NCBI GenBank assembly: GCA_947628565.1
Contig: CANRAH010000001.1
Span: 62,001-126,000, forward strand
DNA length: 64,000 bases
DNA from: an uncultured Bacilli bacterium
GTDB lineage: Bacteria; Bacillota_I; Bacilli_A; RF39; UBA660
Direction of reading: 5' to 3'
Part shown: piece after piece, positions 8,925-18,348 of the stretch
Position numbering within the stretch: position 1 is the stretch's first letter
How the letters are laid out: every line of letters begins with the position of its first letter
Translations under genes and position numbers: made by a program
Notes under the pieces: model-generated
Told to the model about the DNA's origin: nothing
The model's input: only the letters and a program-made list of their open reading frames with translations
The model's database searches: none

Positions 8925-9431
8925 ATGGATTGTAAAATTAATAAACCATATCCTAAAGTACAAGTATTAAGAAAAAATACTTATTATGCAAATTTATTAC
9001 TTGAAGACTACAGTGGCGCTATTAGTGAACTTTCTTCAATCACACAATATGTATACCAAAAATTTAATAAATTTGATGTGGATTTGGAATTTGCTAGTAT
9101 TTTGTCTAGTATAGCTATGGTTGAAATGAAACATTTAGAATTGCTTGGTGAAACAATAAAATTACTAGGAATAGATCCTAAATTTGTTTATAGTAATTAT
9201 AATTTATCAAGTTATTGGAACGGAAGTTTTGTAGATTATACAACTAATATCATAAATATGCTTCAAAGTGATATAAAAATTGAAAAAGAAGCAATAGCAA
9301 AATATAGTTATGACATAAGTGTGATAGATGATGAATATATAAAAGCAACTTTATATAGGATTATTGAAGATGAAAAACAGCATATAAAATGTTTCGAATA
9401 TTTATTAAATAAGTATAGTTTAAATTGTTGA
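8925..9431 (+). CDS. Ferritin-like di-iron protein
   Basis: A 168-residue four-helix-bundle protein of the ferritin/rubrerythrin superfamily. Ligands for a di-metal site are visible: E in LLEDYSGAISE, EMKHLE with the ExxH motif in helix 2, EKEAI in helix 3 and EDEKQH with a second ExxH in helix 4. It lacks a rubredoxin CxxC domain and a signal peptide, so it should be cytoplasmic. Similar proteins take part in iron handling or peroxide defence. It follows the metal exporter at 50 bases and its stop overlaps an intrinsic terminator, so the two probably form one metal-related unit. Confidence 0.8.
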   Translation: MDCKINKPYPKVQVLRKNTYYANLLLEDYSGAISELSSITQYVYQKFNKFDVDLEFASILSSIAMVEMKHLELLGETIKLLGIDPKFVYSNYNLSSYWNGSFVDYTTNIINMLQSDIKIEKEAIAKYSYDISVIDDEYIKATLYRIIEDEKQHIKCFEYLLNKYSLNC

Positions 9432-9450
9432 TTTATATCAACTTTTTTTT
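9427..9450 (+). terminator. Intrinsic terminator overlapping the ferritin-like stop codon
   Basis: GTTGAT (9427-9432) pairs with ATCAAC (9437-9442) around TTAT, followed by eight T residues (9443-9450). Confidence 0.85.
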
Positions 9451-9457
9451 ATTTATA

Positions 9458-9466
9458 TGCTATAAT
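9458..9466 (+). promoter_or_regulatory. Extended -10 promoter of the XRE gene
   Basis: TG-C-TATAAT at 9458-9466. The leader of about 100 bases that follows carries GCAACC twice (about 9485 and 9529) and an AACAA / TTGTT inverted repeat; these are candidates for autoregulation by the XRE protein, unproven. Confidence 0.55.
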
Positions 9467-9571
9467 AGTAGAAAAATTTAAAAATGCAACCGAAACTATA
9501 CAAAAAACAACTTAAAATTGGTAGAACGCAACCAGTGTATTAAATATAATTGTTGTTAGAAAGGAGAAAAT

Positions 9572-11095
9572 ATGAATTTAAAAGATAATTTAAAAAAAAT
9601 AAGAAAAGATAATAACTTATCACAAGAGCAACTAGCGGAAATGCTTGGCGTGTCTAGGCAGTCAGTATCTAAATGGGAACAAGGGCTAGCATATCCTGAA
9701 ATGGACAAAGTTATACAAATATGCCAAATGTTCAATTTAAATATAGATGAATTGCTTAATCAAGATATAAAACAAGTAAAAGAAACAAAAGAATCAAAAT
9801 CAAATATAAATAAATTTATGGATGATTTTTTGGGTTTCATAACAAAGACATTTGATATGTTTTCAAGCATGAAATTAAAATCAAAGCTAAAATGTTTATT
9901 CGAACAAATTATAATAATTCTATTACTTACAATATTTTTCTTTGTATTTAAAATAATATTTAATATTATATTAGATAAAATATTTAATAGTTTTGATTAT
10001 ATCGGACATTTTGGATATTTTTTATACAATATTATAGATGCATTTTACATATTAATTTATCTTATATTAGGAGCACTTATCTTCTTACATGTTTTTAAGA
10101 TTAGATATTTAGATTATTATGTAGTAATTAAAAATAAAAATTTTGATAACAAAACCCAAGAAATATCTAAAGATTCAAGTGAAAATGAAAAATTATATGA
10201 TAATAAAAAGGAAACTATAATTATAAGAGATCCAGAACATTCCGAATATAGATTTATAAAGGGACTTTTAAAATTAATTTTATTCATTTTCAAATGCTTT
10301 TTAATTTTTATAACTCTATTCTTATTATTTATATTAGTTTTTCAATTCATTGCGTTTGTTTTATCATTTTTAATTATTAAAACAGGTTTATTTTTCATAG
10401 GATGCTTTATATTTATAATTACTACAATATTTTTAAATTTGTTATTATTATATATTATATACAATTTAATATTTAATAAAAGAGTTAATAGGTTTAAAAC
10501 TATAATTATGTTTGTTATGTCGATAATAATAATAGGTATTTCAATTGGTATAATGATTTTATCAATTAAAGATTTTAATTATATACGTGATTTGGAATCT
10601 AAATATTATTTGACCGATTCTAGGATTGTACCGATGAGAGATGATATATTATTTAGCGACTATTATGATATAGAATTTATAGAATCAGATCTTTTTAACG
10701 ATTTAAATATAATTTGTAAACATTCCAAAGATTATAAATTTGAAATAAATTATATTGGCGATGGATCAGTTGATTTTTCAATATATCAGGATGATTCTAA
10801 TTTAATTAGTTATTTAAGAGGAATTATAAAAGATTTTAATAATAAAATTATAGTCGATGATTCAATATATAAAATATATGTATATACAACTAAAGAAAAT
10901 ATAGAAAAAATTCGTGAGAATAGAAAGAATGCTTACGAATCAAGGCAAGCAATTTATGATGAAATAGGAATTTTAGAAGATAGAATAAATGAATATGAAG
11001 AACAAGTAGACAATTTAAATGAAAAATTACAAGAAAAACAAGATAAAGTAATAGAATTAGAGCAAATAATAGAAAATTACATAAAGCAAAAATAA
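9572..11095 (+). CDS. XRE-family regulator with large membrane domain
   Basis: A 507-residue fusion. Residues 1-68 form an XRE helix-turn-helix (LSQEQLAEMLGVSRQSVSKW) ending in the LNIDELLN extension common to Bacillota regulators. A linker leads to about six hydrophobic segments between about residues 110 and 345. The C-terminal 150 residues are soluble and end in a coiled coil (about 450-505, heptads of Ile, Leu, Glu). This is the layout of a membrane-tethered DNA-binding protein that could respond to envelope state. AAAGGAG precedes the ATG. The gene shares a bidirectional terminator with the convergent FtsK-like gene. Target genes are unknown. Confidence 0.85.
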   Translation: MNLKDNLKKIRKDNNLSQEQLAEMLGVSRQSVSKWEQGLAYPEMDKVIQICQMFNLNIDELLNQDIKQVKETKESKSNINKFMDDFLGFITKTFDMFSSMKLKSKLKCLFEQIIIILLLTIFFFVFKIIFNIILDKIFNSFDYIGHFGYFLYNIIDAFYILIYLILGALIFLHVFKIRYLDYYVVIKNKNFDNKTQEISKDSSENEKLYDNKKETIIIRDPEHSEYRFIKGLLKLILFIFKCFLIFITLFLLFILVFQFIAFVLSFLIIKTGLFFIGCFIFIITTIFLNLLLLYIIYNLIFNKRVNRFKTIIMFVMSIIIIGISIGIMILSIKDFNYIRDLESKYYLTDSRIVPMRDDILFSDYYDIEFIESDLFNDLNIICKHSKDYKFEINYIGDGSVDFSIYQDDSNLISYLRGIIKDFNNKIIVDDSIYKIYVYTTKENIEKIRENRKNAYESRQAIYDEIGILEDRINEYEEQVDNLNEKLQEKQDKVIELEQIIENYIKQK

Positions 11096-11115
11096 AAGGC
11101 ATGCTGCCTTTTATT
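11091..11115. terminator. Bidirectional intrinsic terminator
   Basis: Perfect 11-bp stem AATAAAAGGCA (11091-11101) / TGCCTTTTATT (11105-11115) with a 3-base loop, flanked by A and T tracts. It overlaps the stop codons of both convergent genes. Confidence 0.9.
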
Positions 11116-11851
11116 TTAATATTTTTTCTATTATTTTATCATTAAATTCAAACATTTTATATTTTTTAGGTAATCTTTGTTTTCCTATTTCAATTAAAAA
11201 AGTTCTATTTTCTAAGTTTTGACATTCTTCAATATTATTCATCAATGCATCATCTCTTGATACAAAGTCAAATGATATTCTAATTGTAGCTTTTTCGTTA
11301 TTATTTAAATCAAAAAAGTCATTATAGATATCATTAGTATTCATAATTATACTAATACCTGTTTCAAAACAAGAATAAATTGCTTCAAGTAACTCATTAT
11401 TATTATTTTTTAAAATATTAGTAGCTTCATCTATAGCAATTATTATAAAAGGAAGCTTTTCTACTTTGTCAAGTTTATTATAAGAATCAAAATTTTCTAC
11501 ATAATTATTTTTAAATAATTCTTTTCTTTCATTAATTAGCTTTTGAATAACTGTAATTGCAACGTTACTGTCACTAATTAATCCAGAATAATTATAGCTA
11601 GATTGCGCATAACAGTTAAGTTCTACTTTAGTAGGAGTTATTGGAATTATTTTTAAAGATGAATTGTCGTTTTTATTTATAAGTTGTAAAAGTATTTCAT
11701 GAGTTAAAATAGATTTACTAGTACCAGTAGAACCTGTAATTATTATACTTGGATTTTCTTTAATATTTATAATTAAATTTTTATCGTCTTCATATCCTAA
11801 AATAATATCGAAAGGATCGTTTTTAATTTTAATTATATCATCAAATTTCAT
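11111..11851 (-). CDS. Small stand-alone FtsK/SpoIIIE-like P-loop ATPase
   Basis: A 246-residue protein consisting only of an FtsK/HerA-type motor core. Walker A is GSTGTSKS (residues 40-47), with Thr where the family has Gly-Gly/Ser-Gly, preceded by the strand PSIIITG. The segment PITPTKVELNCYAQ corresponds to the VDPKKVELSIYNG segment of the full FtsK encoded at 16114 in this window. Walker B is FIIIAIDEAT, with an intact acidic pair. No transmembrane domain and no gamma winged helix are present. Monocistronic, on the minus strand, starting with ATG just after a GGTGATAA site. It could move or bind DNA, or be a divergent regulatory paralogue; function unknown. Confidence 0.75.
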   Translation of the reverse strand: MKFDDIIKIKNDPFDIILGYEDDKNLIINIKENPSIIITGSTGTSKSILTHEILLQLINKNDNSSLKIIPITPTKVELNCYAQSSYNYSGLISDSNVAITVIQKLINERKELFKNNYVENFDSYNKLDKVEKLPFIIIAIDEATNILKNNNNELLEAIYSCFETGISIIMNTNDIYNDFFDLNNNEKATIRISFDFVSRDDALMNNIEECQNLENRTFLIEIGKQRLPKKYKMFEFNDKIIEKILK

Positions 11852-11929
11852 ATTATCACCAATATAATTATAACATTATAATTCAAATAAATAAAGAAAA
11901 TATGATATAATTAAAATGGAGTTGACAAA

Positions 11930-12820
11930 ATGATTTTAAATGTTAGTGGAAGAACTGATATACCTGCATTTTATTCAGAGTGGTTTTATAATAGATATAA
12001 AGAGGGATTTTTAGATGTTAGAAATCCATTTTATCCTAAGAAAGTAAGTCGAATATATTTTGAAGATGTTGATTTAATTTTATTTTGCAGTAAAAATCCA
12101 ACGCCTATTATTAAATATTTAAAGTATATTGATAAAAAAATTGTATTTCATATTACTTTAACACCGTATAAAAAGGATATTGAACCTAATATTCCAGGTA
12201 AAGGTAATGTTATTAATGCAATAAAAAAAATATCAAAAATATTAGGTAAGGATTATGTTTATGTAAGATATGATCCAATTTTTTTAAGTGATAGATATAA
12301 TATAGATTATCATATAGAAGCTTTTGATAATATGTGCAGATTATTAAAAGGATATGTAAATCACATTATAGTATCATTCATAGACGAGTATAAAAGTGTT
12401 AAGGATAACAAGGATATACTTAAAATAAAACCTTTTAGTGAAGATGATTTTAAAAAAATCGGAATAAATTTTTCTAAAAGCGCTAAAGAAAATTTAATGA
12501 CTGTAAGTACTTGTTCAGAAAAAAATAATTTAAAAGAATATGGATTTGTAAAAGATGATTGTATGAGCTTTAATTTAGCATTTAAATTAACTGGCAAAAC
12601 TAATTTTAAAAAATGGACATCAAGAAAAAATAAATATTGTAATTGTGTTAGTATGGTAGATATAGGTGCTTATAATTCTTGTTTACATTACTGTAAATAT
12701 TGTTATGCTAATTTTGATTCCAATAAAGTATCTGAAAATTATTCAAATCATATTAAAACTTCAACGCTTTTAATAGGTGAACTAGATTCTTCAGATATTG
12801 TTGAAAGAAGAAAAAATTAG
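11930..12820 (+). CDS. DUF1848 family Fe-S protein
   Basis: A 296-residue protein recognisable as DUF1848 from its start, NVSGRTDIPAFYSEWFYNR, and from DVRNPF, LFCSKNPTP and YVRYDPIF. The C-terminal third carries a cysteine cluster, NKYCNCVSMVDIGAYNSC and then YCKYCYANF. This resembles a CxxxCxxC radical SAM cluster moved to the C-terminus. The family is widespread in anaerobes, with no firmly established reaction; an Fe-S dependent, possibly radical, enzyme is the usual guess. It is preceded by a GGAG site and follows a divergent promoter region shared with the FtsK-like gene. The family assignment is confident; the function is not known. Confidence 0.85.
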   Translation: MILNVSGRTDIPAFYSEWFYNRYKEGFLDVRNPFYPKKVSRIYFEDVDLILFCSKNPTPIIKYLKYIDKKIVFHITLTPYKKDIEPNIPGKGNVINAIKKISKILGKDYVYVRYDPIFLSDRYNIDYHIEAFDNMCRLLKGYVNHIIVSFIDEYKSVKDNKDILKIKPFSEDDFKKIGINFSKSAKENLMTVSTCSEKNNLKEYGFVKDDCMSFNLAFKLTGKTNFKKWTSRKNKYCNCVSMVDIGAYNSCLHYCKYCYANFDSNKVSENYSNHIKTSTLLIGELDSSDIVERRKN

Positions 12821-12859
12821 TAAAATACATTATTTATAAACTTAAATAAAAATATAATA

Positions 12860-12888
12860 TTGATTGTTATATTTTTTTCTTGTATAAT
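12860..12888 (+). promoter_or_regulatory. Promoter for the small membrane-protein genes and enolase
   Basis: TTGATT (12860-12865), 17-base spacer, perfect TATAAT (12883-12888), 17 bases before the first ATG. No terminator is seen until after enolase, so this may drive 12906-15847. Confidence 0.7.
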
Positions 12889-12905
12889 ATATTTAAGGTG
12901 ATAAT

Positions 12906-13280
12906 ATGAAAAAGAAATATATTATATGTATAATATTTGTCGTTTTAATTGTTTTATTGGTAACATTAAAATTTATGCCAATGGGTACAAAAAAGGCAGT
13001 AATGGGAGCTTCTCTTGTTACACTTGATGTTCCAAAACTTTCTAATTTGGAAAGTGAGTGTTGCATGTATGAAGCTAATTTTAAAACGATTAGATCTTCT
13101 TCTATAATAAAAAAGGAATTAGAAAAAATTATGAATAGTAAAAGTAAATTAAGCTGTAATGGAAAAACTTATTACTATGATAAAGATAGTGATGTTACTA
13201 TAACTGAATATAGTATAGATGGTGGCTTGTTATTTACCAAATTTAAGATAACTTATGTTAAAGGTAATGCATGTAAATAA
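12906..13280 (+). CDS. Hypothetical membrane-anchored or secreted protein
   Basis: 124 residues, not recognised. An N-terminal hydrophobic segment (about 4-24) without a clear cleavage site suggests a signal anchor with the rest outside. The outer part has four cysteines (a CC pair near residue 52, one near 79, one near 123) and a C-terminal KITYVKGNACK, which could form disulphides. GGTGATAAT precedes the ATG. It heads a run of four short genes ending in enolase with gaps of 4-12 bases or overlaps. Confidence 0.65.
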   Translation: MKKKYIICIIFVVLIVLLVTLKFMPMGTKKAVMGASLVTLDVPKLSNLESECCMYEANFKTIRSSSIIKKELEKIMNSKSKLSCNGKTYYYDKDSDVTITEYSIDGGLLFTKFKITYVKGNACK

Positions 13281-13291
13281 AGGATGTAGAT

Positions 13292-13738
13292 ATGAAAATA
13301 ATAAAGCTAAATATAGAAAATAAATCAGATTTATATGAAAAGTATAGTAATAATTTATCAAAGGAATTGATTAATTACTTAATAAAAGAAACTAAATATG
13401 TAAAAGACGATATAACAATAGAAGTAACGATAAAATTTAAAGTTGATAATTTAGAAGAATTTATAAAAGAAGGGTTAATAAAAACTCATAATAATTATAA
13501 AAAGATAGATAAAATAATTGACAATAAACAATTGATATTTTTTATAGTTGGCTTAACTTTTCTTGTTATTTCTACTTTAGTTAAACAAAATATTATAAAA
13601 GAAGTTATACTAATAGCTGGATGGGTTGCTATTTGGGATTCTATCGACATGAGCTTTAATGATGCAAATGAATTAAAGTTGAATAGTAGAGTTATAAAAA
13701 AAATTTTAAATAGCGAAATAAAAATAAAAGAGGAATAG
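13292..13738 (+). CDS. Hypothetical protein with two membrane segments
   Basis: 148 residues, not recognised. The first 75 residues are charged and probably soluble. Two hydrophobic segments follow (about 84-98 and 102-115), and the tail is basic. The layout suggests a small inner-membrane protein with both ends in the cytoplasm. It lies 11 bases after the preceding gene and 6 before the lipoprotein gene, inside the same probable operon. Confidence 0.65.
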   Translation: MKIIKLNIENKSDLYEKYSNNLSKELINYLIKETKYVKDDITIEVTIKFKVDNLEEFIKEGLIKTHNNYKKIDKIIDNKQLIFFIVGLTFLVISTLVKQNIIKEVILIAGWVAIWDSIDMSFNDANELKLNSRVIKKILNSEIKIKEE

Positions 13739-13744
13739 AAATTC

Positions 13745-14194
13745 ATGAAAAAAATTTTAATTATATTATTTATTCTTTTAATAGTAGGTTGTAAAAATAA
13801 AAGTGAACTTATTTGTACATTTGATATTAAAAATATGGATAATTATAGTTTAGATGCTAAATATACAATTACTAATGAAGGTAATTTTGTTAAAAAAATT
13901 ATAAAAGAAGAAATATATGAATCTGAAAATGAAGAAATATTAAAATATTTATATAACTCTAAAGATTTAGAATATATGAATTTAAAAGATTTATATGGTG
14001 GATATAATTATGATTTAAAAATCAATAATGATAAGGTAGTTTTAAATGCCGTAATAAATTTAAACGATGTTAATTTAGAAAAAATGGTTAAAGATAATTA
14101 TATAGATGAAGATTATATATTGTCAAATAAACTTACAACAAGTGGTATTAAGAAAATATACGAATCTAAAGGAGGAACTTGCAATGAACGATGA
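13745..14194 (+). CDS. Probable lipoprotein (possibly DUF1307-like)
   Basis: 149 residues with a type II signal peptide: MKK, a hydrophobic core and the lipobox LIVGC, so Cys16 should be lipid-modified. The mature part begins with a Lys/Ser stretch and then paired beta-strand-like segments (DAKYTITNEGNFVKKIIKEE), a pattern seen in small lipoproteins such as YehR/DUF1307; that family link is tentative. The last 11 bases overlap the next gene. It is likely anchored on the outer face of the membrane. No functional hint beyond its neighbours. Confidence 0.7.
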   Translation: MKKILIILFILLIVGCKNKSELICTFDIKNMDNYSLDAKYTITNEGNFVKKIIKEEIYESENEEILKYLYNSKDLEYMNLKDLYGGYNYDLKINNDKVVLNAVINLNDVNLEKMVKDNYIDEDYILSNKLTTSGIKKIYESKGGTCNER

Positions 14195-14621
14195 CATAAA
14201 TGAGGAAGTTATATATGATAATGAACAGTTTCCAAATCTTAACATGACAGTAGATGAAAAAAATTTCTATTTAAATGAAATTGTAAGAAAATGTAAAGAT
14301 ATTTGTGATACTGAAAACAAAGTTGCAAATAAAAGTAAATGTGATATTTTAAGAATGTGGTTTAAAAAAGAGAATGATATTATATATATCGATGGTTATT
14401 TGACAATTGGCGATGATAAGACTCATGAAAATAGATATGTAACTGGTAGTATATATAGAACTGAAGATGAAATAGTATCTAGTATGGATATTACAAGATT
14501 ATGTGTAGATGATGATAATAAAGAGTATACTGTTATTGATAAATTTAAGCCTATTAATGGTAAATTAAGTAGAGAAAGTGAATATTTTTATAAAGTAATA
14601 AGTAAAAGGAGGCATTTATGA
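14184..14621 (+). CDS. Hypothetical protein, 145 residues
   Basis: Starts at the ATG at 14184, preceded by a strong AAAGGAGGA site that lies inside the end of the lipoprotein gene; an upstream in-frame ATG at 14106 lies wholly within that gene and is rejected. Acidic at the N-terminus, soluble, no signal peptide, and a beta-rich centre ([11 protein letters not shown]). Not recognised. Its stop overlaps the enolase ATG (ATGA), so translation of enolase may be coupled to it. Confidence 0.7.
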   Translation: MNDDINEEVIYDNEQFPNLNMTVDEKNFYLNEIVRKCKDICDTENKVANKSKCDILRMWFKKENDIIYIDGYLTIGDDKTHENRYVTGSIYRTEDEIVSSMDITRLCVDDDNKEYTVIDKFKPINGKLSRESEYFYKVISKRRHL

Positions 14622-15847
14622 AAATAAAAAATATAATAGGAAGAGAAATATTGGATTCAAGAGGAAATCCTACAGTAGAAGTAGACGTTATACTTGAAGA
14701 TGGAACTGTTGGTAGAGCAAGTGTTCCAAGTGGGGCTTCAACAGGTGTTAGGGAAGCTTTAGAAATGCGTGATGGTGGAGATCGTTACCAAGGCAAAGGA
14801 GTATTAAACGCAGTATCAAAAGTAAATCATGAATTAAGAGATTTAGTAATTGGTATGGATGCTAAAAACCAAAAAGAAATAGATTATGCTATGATTGATT
14901 TGGATGGCACAGATAATAAGTCAAAATTGGGAGCTAATGCTATTTTGGGTGTATCTATGGCTGTAATGAAGGCAGAAGCAATTAGTGAAGGAAAACCTTT
15001 ATATAAATATATAGGGGATGGTAAGACATTACCAAGACCTATGATGAACATAATTAATGGTGGAGCTCACGCAGATAATAATTTAGATTTTCAAGAATAT
15101 ATGATAGTACCTAATAGGGATACGATTAAAGAAAGAATAAGAGTGGGATCTGAAGTGTTCCATACATTAAAAAATGTATTAAAAGAAAAAGGTCTTGCAA
15201 CTAGTGTAGGTGATGAAGGTGGATTTGCTCCTAACCTTGATAGCAATAAAGAAGGATTTGATCTTATAGTACAAGCTATTAAAAAAGCAGGGTATATTCC
15301 TGGAGTTGATGTCAATATAGCTATTGATGTAGCAGCATCAGAGTTTTATAAAGATGGTAAATATATATTAAAAGGAGAAAATAGAATATTGACCTCAGAA
15401 GAATTAATAAGCTTTTATGAGAATTTAATAAATGAATATCCAATTATATCGATTGAAGATCCAGTAGATGAAAATGATTGGGAAGGATTTAAATTGATTA
15501 CTGAAAAATTAGGAAATAAAATACAACTTGTGGGGGATGATTTATTCGTAACAAATAAAAAGTGCTTACAAAAAGGAATAGATATGAAGGCTGGAAATTC
15601 AATATTAATTAAAGTTAATCAAATAGGCACTATTACTGAAACATTAGAAACAATAAATTTGGCTCGTAAAAATGGATATAAAACAATTATTTCTCATAGA
15701 AGTGGAGAAACAGAGGATACTACAATTGCAGATTTAGCTGTAGGACTCGATTTAGGTCAGATAAAAACTGGATCTATGTCTAGAACTGATAGAATGTGTA
15801 AATATAATGAACTTATTAGAATAGAAGAGGAATTAGAAAGAAACTAA
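14618..15847 (+). CDS. eno: Enolase
   Basis: 409 residues, covering the whole enolase fold but about 20 shorter than the usual bacterial length. It converts 2-phosphoglycerate to phosphoenolpyruvate in glycolysis. Visible signatures are the N-terminal [16 protein letters not shown], the loop SGASTG, the catalytic GDEGGFAPN, the metal ligands D in [11 protein letters not shown] in SIEDPVDE and D in LVGDDLF, the catalytic lysine in LIKVNQIGT, and [18 protein letters not shown]. The AGGAGG site is in the end of the preceding gene and the start codon overlaps its stop. A weak GAAAGAAA/TTTTTCTTT hairpin follows. Its position downstream of four small unknown envelope genes is unusual. Confidence 0.97.
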   Translation: MKIKNIIGREILDSRGNPTVEVDVILEDGTVGRASVPSGASTGVREALEMRDGGDRYQGKGVLNAVSKVNHELRDLVIGMDAKNQKEIDYAMIDLDGTDNKSKLGANAILGVSMAVMKAEAISEGKPLYKYIGDGKTLPRPMMNIINGGAHADNNLDFQEYMIVPNRDTIKERIRVGSEVFHTLKNVLKEKGLATSVGDEGGFAPNLDSNKEGFDLIVQAIKKAGYIPGVDVNIAIDVAASEFYKDGKYILKGENRILTSEELISFYENLINEYPIISIEDPVDENDWEGFKLITEKLGNKIQLVGDDLFVTNKKCLQKGIDMKAGNSILIKVNQIGTITETLETINLARKNGYKTIISHRSGETEDTTIADLAVGLDLGQIKTGSMSRTDRMCKYNELIRIEEELERN

Positions 15848-16083
15848 TTTTTCTTTTTTTATATTTAATTATAAAAATACAAATTTTAAAAAACTGATTA
15901 AATAAATATATGATATTTATATTTTTTTATGTATTTTTTAAATTTTAACAAAAGTATATTTATAATTTATTAAATTTGTATAATTGAAATATTTTTATAA
16001 TTTGATAAAATTATTTTATCTTTAATAAATTTACAACCTTTAAATAGAAATTTATAAAAAAAATTTAGTTTTAATTTCAAATA

Positions 16084-16092
16084 TGGTATAAT
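16084..16092 (+). promoter_or_regulatory. Extended -10 promoter of ftsK
   Basis: TG-G-TATAAT at 16084-16092, 22 bases before the ATG, with a GGAGG site between. The 266-base gap before it (15848-16113) is almost pure A/T and shows nothing else I can support. Confidence 0.6.
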
Positions 16093-16113
16093 GTTTATAG
16101 TACGGAGGTATTT

Positions 16114-18297
16114 ATGGCAAAGAAGAAAAAAAGAAAAGAAGAAAATGTAGAAGAAAAAGGTTATATAGTTGAATTAAAAGGAATCCTTCTTGTTTTAATT
16201 GCAATAATTGGACTTTGTCCGTTTGGTATTGTCGCGGAATTTATAAAGGGTTTTTCATGCTTTTTATTTGGTAGTTTATGGGCTGTATTTTTAGTATTTA
16301 TAGGTATAATCGGCCTTTTAACTATCATTAAAAGAAAGTATCCAAAAATCTTAACTGGGAAAACAATAGGCCTTTTTGTTATTTTGATTGGTATTCTTAC
16401 TTTACTTCATATATCATATATAAAAAAGGATGGAATAGATCCTAATAATTTTAAAATATTGGATGATGGTATGAATGTATTAAGACAAACTGTTGATAAT
16501 GTAATGACATATATTAAAACTAATTTAGATTCACCTAATACGGGCGGAGGTATAATAGGAGCAATCTTTGTATGTATATTTACATCTTTATTGACATTAA
16601 ATGGTACAAAGTTTATTTGCTTTGCATTAATAGTTTGTGGAATTATAATATTTACAGGGCTTTCAATATATGAGTTATTTAGAAAGACTGGTAATGAGGT
16701 TAAAAAAGTTGCAGATAAAATACATATAGGTAAAAAGGAGATAAAAGAAGAAGAAGAGGAAAAAGTTATTGAAGAAAATGTAGTCGAAGTACCTCCAGTT
16801 GTTGTAAATAGCATTGATAATACAGAAATAAAAGAGGAAAATAATATTAGGAAAAAATATGTATTTCCTCCAATTACACTTTTAAATAAACCAGCAAGAA
16901 CCGATAATAAAGAAAACGAACTCTTAATAAAAAATAATATACCTATTTTAATTCAGGTTTTAAAAGATTTTGGTATTGAAGCTGTTGTTAAAGATACTCA
17001 TGTTGGACCGGCAGTAACACAATACGAACTAGAAATAAAAGCCGGTACAAAAGTAAGTAAAATACTTGGATTAAATAGAGAAATTGCTTTAGCTTTAGCG
17101 GCCAAGGATGTACGTATTCAGGCACCTATTCCAGGTAAAAATACGATAGGTATAGAATTACCTAATAAAAATATATCTATGGTAACAGTAAGAGAAGTTT
17201 TATCCAGTGTACCTGCGTCTAAGTCCAATTCGAAATTGCTAGCTGTACTTGGAAGAGATATTATGGGTAATCCTCAATGGATGGAAATTAATAAAACCCC
17301 ACATCTTTTAGTTGCTGGATCTACAGGGTCAGGAAAATCTGTGTGCATAAATAGTATAATAGCATCAATACTTATGAGAACTAGACCAGATGAAGTTAAG
17401 TTGGTTCTTGTTGATCCTAAAAAAGTAGAATTATCTATATATAATGGCATACCACATTTACTTGTTCCTGTTGTTACAGATCCTAAAAGAGCTAATATAG
17501 CGCTTAAAAGAATTGTTTCAGAAATGGAACGTAGATATGATGTTTTTGAAGAAAGTAAAACTAAAAATATTGAAAGCTATAATGCTTATATAGATAAAAA
17601 AAATGAAGGCTTGCCTTTGGAAGAACAGGAAAAGCATATGCCTTTTATAGTTGTAATAATCGATGAACTTGCTGATCTTATGCTTGTTGCAGCTAAGGAA
17701 GTAGAAGATTCAATTATGCGTATAACTCAAATGGCTCGTGCTGCTGGAATTCACTTAATCGTTGCAACTCAACGTCCATCGACTGATGTAATTACTGGTG
17801 TTGTAAAATCTAATATACCGTCTCGTATATCCTTTGCAGTGTCAAGTGGTATAGATTCAAGGACAATATTGGATATGATTGGAGCAGAAAAATTACTAGG
17901 TAAAGGAGATATGTTATTTTTACCTCAAGGTGTAAATGCACCAATGCGTATTCAAGGTACGTTTATTTCTGAAGAAGAAACTAAAGCTATTGTTGACTAT
18001 GTATGCAATCAACAAAAAGTCCATTATGATGAAACAATGCTTATGGACGAAGAAGAGATGGGCGCTACTACGATGGTAGAAAAAGAGGATAATTACGAAG
18101 AACCACTTTATAATGAAATTGTGGAATTTGTAATAAGTCAAGGCAAAGCAAGTGCTTCACTTCTTCAAAGAAGATTTAGACTTGGATATAATAGAGCTGC
18201 AAGATGCATTGATTTACTAGAGGAAAGAGGAATAGTAGGGCCACAAAATGGTTCAAAGCCTCGTGAAGTTTTGGTTGATAAAGAAAAACAGTCTTAA
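16114..18297 (+). CDS. ftsK: DNA translocase FtsK/SpoIIIE
   Basis: 727 residues. Four transmembrane helices (about 20-180) anchor the protein at the septum; a Lys/Glu-rich linker follows, then the motor. Walker A is AGSTGSGKS (residues 401-409), preceded by WMEINKTPHLLV; VDPKKVELSIYNGIPHLL and Walker B VVIIDELADLM are intact, as is the ATQRPSTDVITG motif. The last 65 residues form the gamma winged helix that recognises chromosome orienting sequences (QGKASASLLQRRFRLGYNRAARCIDLLE). The protein pumps chromosomal DNA through the closing septum. Length fits the SpoIIIE/SftA-like Bacillota type. Confidence 0.96.
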   Translation: MAKKKKRKEENVEEKGYIVELKGILLVLIAIIGLCPFGIVAEFIKGFSCFLFGSLWAVFLVFIGIIGLLTIIKRKYPKILTGKTIGLFVILIGILTLLHISYIKKDGIDPNNFKILDDGMNVLRQTVDNVMTYIKTNLDSPNTGGGIIGAIFVCIFTSLLTLNGTKFICFALIVCGIIIFTGLSIYELFRKTGNEVKKVADKIHIGKKEIKEEEEEKVIEENVVEVPPVVVNSIDNTEIKEENNIRKKYVFPPITLLNKPARTDNKENELLIKNNIPILIQVLKDFGIEAVVKDTHVGPAVTQYELEIKAGTKVSKILGLNREIALALAAKDVRIQAPIPGKNTIGIELPNKNISMVTVREVLSSVPASKSNSKLLAVLGRDIMGNPQWMEINKTPHLLVAGSTGSGKSVCINSIIASILMRTRPDEVKLVLVDPKKVELSIYNGIPHLLVPVVTDPKRANIALKRIVSEMERRYDVFEESKTKNIESYNAYIDKKNEGLPLEEQEKHMPFIVVIIDELADLMLVAAKEVEDSIMRITQMARAAGIHLIVATQRPSTDVITGVVKSNIPSRISFAVSSGIDSRTILDMIGAEKLLGKGDMLFLPQGVNAPMRIQGTFISEEETKAIVDYVCNQQKVHYDETMLMDEEEMGATTMVEKEDNYEEPLYNEIVEFVISQGKASASLLQRRFRLGYNRAARCIDLLEERGIVGPQNGSKPREVLVDKEKQS

Positions 18298-18348
18298 AAA
18301 TCGACAAAATAAGACCACTTATTAAGCTACAATAAAATTGGTGATAAT

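Noticed and set aside
9421-9450. TGA read as tryptophan (mycoplasma code)
   Set aside because: TGA ends genes exactly where terminators or next genes begin (9429, 36635, 53370), and normal TGG codons are used for Trp.
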